In this document: in pieces, positions 8,821 to 16,256 of the stretch
Layout: every line of letters begins with the position of its first letter
Numbering within the stretch: the first letter of the stretch is position 1
Assembly: GCA_016703765.1 (NCBI GenBank)
Contig: JADJBL010000039.1
Coordinates: 1 to 38,957 of the forward strand
Reading direction: 5' to 3'
Source of the DNA: Saprospirales bacterium
Lineage (GTDB): Bacteria; Bacteroidota; Bacteroidia; Chitinophagales; Saprospiraceae
Length of the DNA stretch: 38,957 bases
Notes under the pieces: generated by a model
Databases searched by the model: none
What the model saw: the letters and a program-made list of their open reading frames with translations, nothing else
What the model was told of the DNA's origin: nothing
Translations under genes and position numbers: made by a program

Positions 8821-9591
8821 ATGTCTTCCATTAGCAAGGTATTCGCGTTGATTGCCCTCGCCGGTATCTGGACGCAATCGGATTTACAGGCCCAGACCCA
8901 GACGTTTACCTCCAACGAGGGGGCCGTCCTGGCGCTGCCACTGACTTACGGTATCCAGTGGCCCGGTGGCGACCTGGCCGATCGATTCGGGAGCAATTTC
9001 AACACCAGCATCGGTTTGCAGCTATTCCTCAAATCCAACTGGATGATGGAAGTAGAAGGCCAGCTGCTCTTCGGCCAATCGGTCATACCCGACGTGCTGG
9101 CCCCGCTCCGCAGCCCCGAAGGCTACATCTTCGCCGACGACGGCGGGCCTGCCAATATTGCTCTGCGGGAGCGAGGCTTCTGGTTGGGGGCTTCCATCGG
9201 CAAGCTGTTTCCGCTTTTCCCCGGCAACAAACGCTCCGGCCTCCGTTTTAGCCTGGGCGCCGGCCTTCTGCAACATAAAATCCGCATCCAGGACGACCCG
9301 CAGGCCTACGTGCCCGCCCTCCGGCCGGAATATAAAAAAGGATACGACCGGCTGACCAACGGCCTGGGCCTCAAGGAATTTATCGGCTACCAACATTTCA
9401 GCCTCAACCGCCGCGTCAATTTCTACGCCGGGTTGGAATTCATGCAAGGTTTCACCCAAAGCCGCCGCGACTGGAACACCGACGAAATGGCCACCGATAA
9501 CGCCTCCCGCCTCGACCTGCTCTTCGGCATCCGCCTGGGCTGGATCCTGCCGTTTTATTTGGGAGATGGGGGGGAAGCTGTGTATTATTGA
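8821..9591 (+). CDS. Predicted outer-membrane beta-barrel protein
   Basis: A 256-residue protein of unknown function. It has a signal peptide (about residues 1-25, hydrophobic stretch VFALIALAGIW, ending LQAQ) and alternating polar/hydrophobic strands typical of a small outer-membrane barrel, such as FNTSIGLQLFL, WMMEVEGQLLFG, FWLGASIGKLFP, LRFSLGAGLLQH and LLFGIRLGWILPFY. Glycines and aromatic residues at strand ends fit the porin-like OmpW/OprF-type fold, but I recognise no named family. It is followed by the Kdo transferase gene after a 24-bp repeat hairpin, so a link to LPS or envelope assembly is possible but unproven. Confidence 0.7.
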   Translation: MSSISKVFALIALAGIWTQSDLQAQTQTFTSNEGAVLALPLTYGIQWPGGDLADRFGSNFNTSIGLQLFLKSNWMMEVEGQLLFGQSVIPDVLAPLRSPEGYIFADDGGPANIALRERGFWLGASIGKLFPLFPGNKRSGLRFSLGAGLLQHKIRIQDDPQAYVPALRPEYKKGYDRLTNGLGLKEFIGYQHFSLNRRVNFYAGLEFMQGFTQSRRDWNTDEMATDNASRLDLLFGIRLGWILPFYLGDGGEAVYY

Positions 9592-9599
9592 AGTGCATA

Positions 9600-9680
9600 G
9601 TTTAGAGGGTTTAGCAGGTTTAGAAAGTTTAGTCTTTTCTAAACCTGCTAAACCCTCTAAACCCTCTAAACCCTCTAAAC
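9600..9680. repeat. GTTTAGAG-type tandem-repeat hairpin
   Basis: A perfect 24-bp inverted repeat (9600-9623 against 9639-9662, 15-nt loop) made of GTTTAG-centred 8-9-nt units. Two further CCCTCTAAA units extend the right side up to the TTG start of the Kdo transferase gene. It is the cleanest example in the window of the tandem-unit hairpin architecture. Confidence 0.85.
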
Positions 9681-9681
9681 A

Positions 9682-10917
9682 TTGCAAGCCATCTACCTCT
9701 TCTCCCTCCACGCCTACGGCCTATTGATAAAGCTGGGGGCCTTATTCCACCCCAAGGCGAAGGCATGGGTGGAAGGAAGGAAAAACTGGAGGCAAAAAGT
9801 GGGAGCATGGCAACGCGGGGAAGGCAAATTGCTCTGGATGCACTGCGCTTCCCTCGGCGAATTCGAGCAGGGACGGCCCGTTTTGGAGGCAATCCGCAGG
9901 GAGATGCCCGATATCCGGCTGGTGCTCACGTTTTTCTCTCCGTCCGGGTATGAGATGCGAAAAAACTACGCTACCGTAGATGGAGTGTTTTACCTGCCGC
10001 TGGATACCCCGGCCAATGCCCGCGATTTCCTCGGTTTGTTGCGCCCGGATATGGCCGTTTTTGTGAAATACGAATTCTGGCATTTTTTTTGGAAAGAACT
10101 TGGTAATAGGGGCATCCCTACCCTTTTGATATCCGCCATTTTTCGTCCCGGTCAGGCTTTTTTTCAGTTTTGGGGAGGATTTTTTCGAAAAATGTTATTC
10201 TTGCCCGAGCGTATCTTCGTGCAGGATGAAGCCTCCAAAGGCTTGCTGGACAGGATCGGAGTTACGGGAGCAGTGGTTGCGGGCGACACCCGTATCGACC
10301 GGGTGCTGGCGATGGCGGAAGAAAAAAAGGAATGGAAGCTGTTGGATGATTTTTGCCGCGACGGCAAAATCCTGGTAGCCGGAAGCGCCTGGCCGCCCGA
10401 CGAACAGATACTGGTAAAATGGCTCCGGGACCCTTCCTCCGAAGGCTGGAAATGTATCCTGGCGCCGCATGAGATCGGAGAAGAAACGATCCGCTCGCTC
10501 ATCCAGCGCCTGGGGGAGCCCGCGATCCGGTTTACCGGAGCGGGAAAGGAGCAAACGGCTGCCCGAATCCTGATCCTCGACACCATCGGCATGTTGGCAT
10601 TCGTTTACCGATACGGCCATGTAGCCTATATAGGAGGTGGTTTTGGAAAAGGCATCCACAACATCCTCGAACCCATGGCGCAGGGCCTGCCCGTCCTGTT
10701 TGGACCCAGGCATGAAAAATTCAGGGAGGCTGCTCTCTTGCAGGAAGCCGGCGCTGCCTGGGCCTTCCGCAACGCAGAAGAGTTTATAAATCGAATGACC
10801 TTTTTGACAAACGAAGAAAACCGAAAAGACGCCTCCGAAAAAGGACTGGCGGTTTTGCGTCAGCAGCAAGGCGCTACTCGCTTGATCATCGAATATTTAG
10901 AAAAGTTGAAAAGTTGA
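9682..10917 (+). CDS. waaA: 3-deoxy-D-manno-octulosonic acid (Kdo) transferase
   Basis: WaaA/KdtA (family GT30) transfers Kdo from CMP-Kdo to lipid A precursor at the inner membrane, the first step of LPS core assembly. The 411-residue protein begins with a hydrophobic anchor (AIYLFSLHAYGLLIKLGAL), followed by the N-terminal glycosyltransferase domain with HCASLGEFEQGRP, whose SLGE glutamate matches the catalytic position. The C-terminal domain has VAGSAWPPDEQIL, APHEI and the sugar-nucleotide site GGGFGKGIHNILEPMAQG and LFGPRHEKFREA. I choose the TTG at 9682 because WaaA proteins start with this hydrophobic helix, and no ATG is available before the catalytic region. The last residues EKLKS and the stop TGA come from a GTTGAAAA repeat. 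The heptose kinase gene follows. Confidence 0.93.
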   Translation: MQAIYLFSLHAYGLLIKLGALFHPKAKAWVEGRKNWRQKVGAWQRGEGKLLWMHCASLGEFEQGRPVLEAIRREMPDIRLVLTFFSPSGYEMRKNYATVDGVFYLPLDTPANARDFLGLLRPDMAVFVKYEFWHFFWKELGNRGIPTLLISAIFRPGQAFFQFWGGFFRKMLFLPERIFVQDEASKGLLDRIGVTGAVVAGDTRIDRVLAMAEEKKEWKLLDDFCRDGKILVAGSAWPPDEQILVKWLRDPSSEGWKCILAPHEIGEETIRSLIQRLGEPAIRFTGAGKEQTAARILILDTIGMLAFVYRYGHVAYIGGGFGKGIHNILEPMAQGLPVLFGPRHEKFREAALLQEAGAAWAFRNAEEFINRMTFLTNEENRKDASEKGLAVLRQQQGATRLIIEYLEKLKS

Positions 10918-10988
10918 AAAGTTGAATTTCTTTTTGGCAAAGCCAAAAAGGCGTGACTTAAACTTTAAACTTTTCAACTTTTCAACTC
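10899..10988. repeat. GTTGAAAA-type tandem-repeat hairpin with nested stem-loop
   Basis: Three GTTGAAAA units (10904-10926) pair over at least 19 bp with the inverted units at about 10966-10987. The loop contains a second hairpin, CTTTTTGGC-AAA-GCCAAAAAG (10930-10950). The left arm codes for the end of waaA; the right arm ends 15 nt before the next start codon. Confidence 0.8.
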
Positions 10989-11002
10989 CTAAAGAGTCAG
11001 CA

Positions 11003-11995
11003 ATGCTCAGAGCCTCAGAAATAATGGATCGCTTCAGCCGCCTGCAAGTGCTGGTGGTGGGCGATGTGATGATGGACCGGTATATTTCCGGAAAGGTGGA
11101 GCGTATATCGCCGGAAGCGCCGGTGCCGGTGGTTCATTTTCAATCGGAGGAAAACAGATTGGGGGGCGCCGGAAACGTGGCCCTCAACCTTATAAGCCTG
11201 GGCGCTCGTCCCATCCTTTGTTCGGCGATCGGGGACGACGCGGAGGGGCTCCAACTTGCGGACCTGCTTCCCCTCCACGGACTTTCCACGGAAGGGCTGG
11301 TGCGCATGCCATCGCGACCTACCACCCTGAAAACCAGGGTCATGGCTCAGCACCAGCACCTGGTTCGGATCGACCGGGAATACGACGGGGATCTTTCGGA
11401 AAGGGAAACCGCGCTTTTTTTGGACCGCATTTCCAGCTTGCTTCGCGAAAAAGAGATCGACCTGATCGTGTTTCAAGATTACAACAAAGGAGTATTGACG
11501 GAAGAAGTGATCGGCTCCCTGATCGGGGACGCAACCAAACGAAAAATTAGTACCGCAGTGGACCCGAAAAAGAAGAATTTCTGGGCTTACCGTGGGGTGA
11601 CCCTTTTCAAACCCAACCTGAAGGAGGTGCGGGACAGCCTCCCCTTCCCTATCGAACCGGAATCCGATTCTCTTCAAAAGGCAGCCCATTTCATGAGAGA
11701 AAAGCTCGGCCATGAGATCACGCTGATCACCTTGTCGGACCGGGGTCTGTTTATCGAAGAGGAAGGATATCACCGGATGGAAGGAGCCCGGCCCCGAATT
11801 ATCTCGGATGTCTGCGGCGCCGGAGATACGGTGATCAGCGTGGCGGCGCTCGGGATGGCGGGGGGACTGGGATTGGATGAGATCGCCCAATTGTCCAATA
11901 TGGCGGGCGGTTTGGTCTGCGAAAAAGTGGGCGTGGTTCCTGTTGACAGGACGGAACTATTATTTGAATACGAAAGTTCTCAAAAGGATGCTTAA
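11003..11995 (+). CDS. rfaE1: PfkB-family D-glycero-beta-D-manno-heptose-7-phosphate kinase
   Basis: This kinase phosphorylates heptose 7-phosphate to the 1,7-bisphosphate in ADP-heptose synthesis for the LPS core (family knowledge). From ATG 11003 it is a 330-residue ribokinase-fold protein: VLVVGDVMMDRYISG with the substrate-site Asp, ISPEAPVPVV (typical of RfaE/HldE), GGAGNVALNL, LVRIDRE, DYNKGVLT, DPKKKNF, FKPNLKEV, and the PfkB signature DVCGAGDTVISV with the catalytic Asp. There is no C-terminal nucleotidyltransferase domain, so it is the single-domain form and the cytidylyl/adenylyl partner must be elsewhere. An upstream in-frame start would lie inside the repeat hairpin, so I reject it. 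It follows waaA, consistent with LPS inner-core function. Confidence 0.9.
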   Translation: MLRASEIMDRFSRLQVLVVGDVMMDRYISGKVERISPEAPVPVVHFQSEENRLGGAGNVALNLISLGARPILCSAIGDDAEGLQLADLLPLHGLSTEGLVRMPSRPTTLKTRVMAQHQHLVRIDREYDGDLSERETALFLDRISSLLREKEIDLIVFQDYNKGVLTEEVIGSLIGDATKRKISTAVDPKKKNFWAYRGVTLFKPNLKEVRDSLPFPIEPESDSLQKAAHFMREKLGHEITLITLSDRGLFIEEEGYHRMEGARPRIISDVCGAGDTVISVAALGMAGGLGLDEIAQLSNMAGGLVCEKVGVVPVDRTELLFEYESSQKDA

Positions 11996-12097
11996 AAGCC
12001 GAAATGTAACGAATACGACTTTGGGTTATTCCGTCGCAAAAAGACATCTTTTTTTCACTAGTTTTACCTAAAATTTGATCATCAAACAAATTATTCT

Positions 12098-14014
12098 ATG
12101 AAGAATCTTTATGCTGTTCTTTCGCTTGCTACGTTACTCTTTTTGTCCGTCAACCTTCGCGGGCAAACCGTAATATATACGGAAGAGTTTAACGGAAGCG
12201 CCAACGGCTGGGTAGCCTCGCCGGTTTCTCCGCTCGACTCCTCTTTCTGGGACTGGTCCGATAACAAATGGGCCTGGAGTGCAACCGGCGCCGCTAATAC
12301 TGGCGCTTTTTTCAATACCGCCATCGCACCGACCATTCAATCTCCGACCGTGGCCAATGGGAGTATGATCTTCAACGCAGACTTTTATACCACGCAGGGA
12401 AGCACCACCAATGTGCCTTCCGGCCCGCCCTACGTGCCTTTTATCTGCCACCTGACCTCCCCCAACATCGACCTGTCTGCCGTGACCGCGCCTGTGTCGC
12501 TGCAGTTTAACCAATTCCTTCGTTTCCTCAACGTGTCCTCCGGCGCACCGGGCAACTTCCGGGCATCCGTTACCTGGAGCACAGACAACGGCACCACCTG
12601 GGCGGCTCCTGTGAATGTCGGAGATGGGCAAAACGTAAACCAGTACGGCGCCAACGACGCGGAAAAAACCGTTCCGATCCCGGGCGTACAAGGTTCTGCC
12701 AATTTCCTCCTCCGCTTTACCTGGAGTTCCGACTTCTATTTCTGGGTACTCGATGATATCAAGCTCCTCGAGCGTCCTCCCCACGATTTGCAGGTGAATG
12801 AAAACTTCTTTGCGGTAGCGCCTAACCTGATCTGGCCTTTGGCTATGGTGGAAACATTCGGCTTCCTGAGCGACATCACCAACCTCGGGAGCCAGCCGCA
12901 AACCAACGTCAACCTGAATATTACCATCGAAGACGAGGGCAGCAATGTCGTGTACACCGAAGACCTCGGGTACGGGACCGTTCCCATCGACTCCACCATT
13001 GAAAACGAACCTTTCCTTGGCGCGGGCTTCCTCCCCACTGAAATGGGCGTTTATACGGGAACCTATACGATCAGCGCAGACTCTGCCGACCTGGAGCCGG
13101 ATAACAACTCCCTTACCTTCGAATTTTCCGTTGGGGATACGCTCTTTGCCAAAGAAATCGCTCCCACCTCTGCGGTTTTACCGGCTGGTGGTAACTGGGA
13201 CGTAGACGAGCCTTGGTCCTGGGCTTATGGCAACTACTTCTACGTGCCGGAAGCCGGAAATTACTTCTTCAGTAATGTGTGGTTCTCTGTAGAGGGCAAC
13301 GCCGCATTTGCAGGGGAAAACCTGACCATCCGGGTCTACGAATGGACCGATGACAATGAAGACGCACAGGCCGATCCAGGCGAACGCGAGCCGGTAGCAA
13401 CCATGATCTATACCATCACCGGCGACGAGATGTTCGAAAATTTGATCTCTCTTCCCGTGAAAACCCTTTTGGGCGAGGATGTACCCCTTCAGGATGATAC
13501 CCAGTACCTTGTCATGGTCGAGTTCGCCACGGATGAAACAGGCAGCACCTTGTCATTCGGACATAGCATCGCCGTCGACTACGATGCGATGACCTTCCGG
13601 TCTGACCTGGATGGGAAGCCCCGTTATAGCCGCATGTTGGGGATCAATGGGAACCTGGATGAAGAGCCATACGGCTCGGCAGGTTTCACCGGAGGAGGCG
13701 TGCCCTCTGTCCGGATCAGCCTCAAAATAGTCGACGAGGTCAAAGAACTGCTCAACCCGGCCGAGGTACTGAATATTTCTCCCAACCCAGCCAACGATTA
13801 CGTGGCCTTTGACGTTACTCTAAAGGAAACGTCCTCCCTCGTACGCATCGAATTGCTCGACATGACCGGAAAATCTTTCGGCGTTCGGGAATTCCAGAAC
13901 CTGAAAGAGGTGAGCACTTCCTTTAATACGGCTAATTTAGCAAATGGCTCCTATCTCGTTCGCATTGACACCGATTACGGCTATACAACCGAAATGTTTG
14001 TTGTACAAAAATAA
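12098..14014 (+). CDS. T9SS type A-sorted secreted protein, paralog 1
   Basis: A 638-residue predicted exported protein of unknown function. The signal peptide covers about residues 1-23 (LATLLFLSVNLRGQ). A jelly-roll-like region (about 25-245), ending with WVLDDIKLLE as in MAM-type domains, is followed by a CARDB-like beta domain (about 250-365, NLGSQPQTNVNLNITIEDEG), a second beta domain with FYVPEAGNYFF (to about 550), and a T9SS type A sorting domain at the end (NISPNPANDYVAFDV, LLDMTGK, ANGSYLVRI). T9SS cargo crosses the outer membrane and is usually cell-surface attached or released. It is followed by a terminator and then by a close paralog on the same strand. Confidence 0.85.
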   Translation: MKNLYAVLSLATLLFLSVNLRGQTVIYTEEFNGSANGWVASPVSPLDSSFWDWSDNKWAWSATGAANTGAFFNTAIAPTIQSPTVANGSMIFNADFYTTQGSTTNVPSGPPYVPFICHLTSPNIDLSAVTAPVSLQFNQFLRFLNVSSGAPGNFRASVTWSTDNGTTWAAPVNVGDGQNVNQYGANDAEKTVPIPGVQGSANFLLRFTWSSDFYFWVLDDIKLLERPPHDLQVNENFFAVAPNLIWPLAMVETFGFLSDITNLGSQPQTNVNLNITIEDEGSNVVYTEDLGYGTVPIDSTIENEPFLGAGFLPTEMGVYTGTYTISADSADLEPDNNSLTFEFSVGDTLFAKEIAPTSAVLPAGGNWDVDEPWSWAYGNYFYVPEAGNYFFSNVWFSVEGNAAFAGENLTIRVYEWTDDNEDAQADPGEREPVATMIYTITGDEMFENLISLPVKTLLGEDVPLQDDTQYLVMVEFATDETGSTLSFGHSIAVDYDAMTFRSDLDGKPRYSRMLGINGNLDEEPYGSAGFTGGGVPSVRISLKIVDEVKELLNPAEVLNISPNPANDYVAFDVTLKETSSLVRIELLDMTGKSFGVREFQNLKEVSTSFNTANLANGSYLVRIDTDYGYTTEMFVVQK

Positions 14015-14030
14015 TTTTTTGGATTAGGTT

Positions 14031-14068
14031 TCGTCCACTCCTCCATGTGGGGGGTGGACGATTTTTTT
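14031..14068 (+). terminator. Terminator after T9SS paralog 1
   Basis: TCGTCCAC pairs with GTGGACGA around a short G/C-rich centre, followed by a run of seven T at 14062-14068. It ends 19 nt before the ATG of the next gene. Confidence 0.75.
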
Positions 14069-14087
14069 AACTAAAACTTTCATTATC

Positions 14088-15963
14088 ATGATTAAAGCTA
14101 CTCTTCGTTTTGGAGTATTATTGAGCACACTCCTTGCTTTAACGGTCTCCCTCCAGGGCCAGACCCCTTTCTGGACCGAGGATTTTGCAGGCGGTATTCC
14201 GGCAGGCTGGACCAACGTCGACGCTTCCGGCCAGGGTGTGATCTTCGAATGGTGCAACGATCCGCAAACCAATGGCGGCGACTCCTGCCCCTCCTGGTTC
14301 AACGATGCCATTAACGTACAGGCTCCCTTTGCCGCCACTACTGCAGCCAATGGTTTTGTGAGCTGCGATTCCGATGAATACGGCCAACTTGCAAACGACC
14401 ATATCGTCCGCTTTACCACCACGGCTATCGACTGCAGCGCTCTTTCCGAGGTATGGGTCGAGTTTCAATCCCACATTGGCGTGTTCACAGTAAGCGCCGT
14501 CACCGGTGCAGTACTGCGCGTAAGTACGGACAACACCGTCTGGACCACTTACACCCCCTACCCCGACCTCACGACTACGGTCCGCTGGTCCGGCAACCCG
14601 GAAGTGGTAGTCCTGGATATCTCCGCTACGGCCGCTGGTTCAGCTACGGTTTATCTCCAATGGGAATGGAGCGGCAACTGGGAATATCAGTGGAGCCTCG
14701 ACGACATCGGCCTCTACGAGGAGAACCCGACCCCGCCCAACGACATGCAGGTAACCAACTGGTTTGCCGTAGCTCCCAACCTGTTCTGGCCCCTGAGTAT
14801 GGTGGAGCCTTTCGGCTTCCTGGCCGATGTCGTGAACGTGGGTAGTGCCGATCAGACCAACGTGACGCTTAACCTCACACTGGAAGACGAAGGTGGAAAC
14901 GTCGTCTTCACGGAAGATCTCAATTACGGCGCCATCGCCGTCGACACCTTTGCATATGATGTTCCTTTTTTAGGAACATACACGCCTACCGAAATGGGCG
15001 CCTACACCGGCACCTATACGCTCACCGCCGATGCCGTGGATTCCAACCCAGCCGACAACTCGGCGAGCTTTGAATTCCTGGTCAACGATACCTTGTTCGC
15101 CAAGGAAACCAGCGGTTTTGCCAACCGCCCTGCCGGTAGCAACTGGGATGTGGGAGAGGCATGGTCCTGGGCATACGGCAACTACTTCTACGTGCCGGAA
15201 GCCGGTGATAACATCTTCAAGTACGTGTTCTTCGCCCTGGAAGTTCCGGTTGCTCTTGCAGGCGAAAACGTGACCGTCTCCATTTACAAATGGGGAAGAT
15301 GAGAACGCCGATGGCGAAGCCAACCCGACCGAGCGCGGCAACTCCATCGCCACGATGATCTATGCCCTGACAGGTGAAGAGTTGGTAGATGAGATCATTG
15401 CCCTACCGATTACCACCCTGGCCGGTAATCCGGTTGCTCTGGAAGACGAAACCGGCTATATCGTCATGGTGGAATTCCAAACCGATCAGGAAGGTACCAC
15501 CATCGATATGGGCTTCTCCCAGGATATAAACTACGGTGGCATGATTTCCAGCTCCGAACAAGCCGGCGCCCCCCGCTACGGCTCCCTGCTGGGCGTTGCA
15601 GGCAACCTGTCTGAAGAACCCTACTCCACGGTAGGCTTCGGCTTTGACGTGGTTCCCGTGGTCCGCTTCAGCTTTGGCGAACCGAGCAGCGCGAATGACA
15701 TCCTGCTGGATGGCGCCTTCTCCGTGTTCCCCAACCCGGTGAGCAACGAGATCAGCCTGGATATGAACTTCACAGAAGTTATGCAAGATGTAACCGTGCA
15801 AATGTTCGACCTGAACGGCAAACTGCTCGGCACCAAAATCCTCGATAACGTGAAGCAGCAAACGGCTACCTTCGATGTTCGCGGCCTTGCAAACGGCGCT
15901 TACTTCCTCAAGGTGACCACCGAAAAAGGCACTCGCAGCGAGCGCTTCCAGGTTCAGCGTTAA
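14088..15963 (+). CDS. T9SS type A-sorted secreted protein, paralog 2, one-base frameshift
   Basis: Paralog of the preceding gene, about 624 residues when the frames are joined. It has a signal peptide (LLSTLLALTVSLQGQ), a jelly-roll-like part ending WSLDDIGLYE, the same CARDB-like block (NWFAVAPNLFWPLSMVEPFG against NFFAVAPNLIWPLAMVETFG in paralog 1), the shared WDVGEAWSWAYGNYFYVPEAG, and a T9SS type A domain (VFPNPVSNEISLDM, MFDLNGKLLG, ANGAYFLKV). The first frame stops at 15302 after YKWGR. Removing one G from the run of four at 15292-15295 restores YKWEDENADGEANP, matching YEWTDDNEDAQADP of paralog 1. A homopolymer consensus error is therefore the likely cause. Function is unknown. Confidence 0.85.
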
Positions 15964-15982
15964 AAAGAACCGGTTTAATTTT

Positions 15983-16027
15983 AAAAGAAAAGCCCTCTGG
16001 AGTTCTTCCGGAGGGCTTTTCTTTTTT
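15983..16027 (+). terminator. Strong terminator after T9SS paralog 2
   Basis: AAAAGAAAAGCCCTC, a short GC-rich bridge, and GAGGGCTTTTCTTTTTT form a long stem with a terminal T-run, 20 nt after the stop. The A-rich left arm means it may also work on the opposite strand. Confidence 0.85.
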
Positions 16028-16033
16028 ACACAC

Positions 16034-16245
16034 ATTCAACCGCTATGCGGTTGTCCAAACAACATACACCCTTTGACCCCCGATTTCATCGGGGGCTATG
16101 AATATTAAACCCTGCCTACCGGCAGGCAGGCCTTTCAGGGTTTTTTGCGTAGGAATCAATCCCGAAGGGATTAAATATTCATAGCCCAGGATGCAATCCT
16201 GGGTTATGAATATTTAGGCGAAGCAACCGCGAAGCGGTTGAATAA
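16034..16245. repeat. Mosaic of GC-rich palindromes flanked by AACCGC/GCGGTT ends
   Basis: This stretch of about 210 nt has no gene. Its outer ends are mutually inverted (TTCAACCGC...GCGGTTG and CAACCGC...GCGGTTGAA). Inside are separate palindromes: CCCCCGAT...ATCGGGGG, AACCCTG...CAGGGTT, CCTGCCTACCGGCAGGCAGG, AATCCCGAAGGGATT, and CCCAGGATGCAATCCTGGG, linked by copies of CTATGAATATTAAA in both directions. The same modules occur at 31225-31668. Such elements resemble the palindromic intergenic repeats of Bacteroidota that REP-type transposases may move; no transposase gene is in this window. Confidence 0.75.
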
Positions 16246-16256
16246 AAAACCTCGCG

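Noticed and set aside
10922..11002. Earlier start for the heptose kinase (frame open from 10922)
   Set aside because: The extension is translated from the GTTGAAAA hairpin and lacks family similarity; ATG 11003 gives the normal length.
16034..16245. Insertion sequence at the mosaic palindrome element
   Set aside because: There is no transposase frame and no target duplication that I can see; it is listed as a repeat only.
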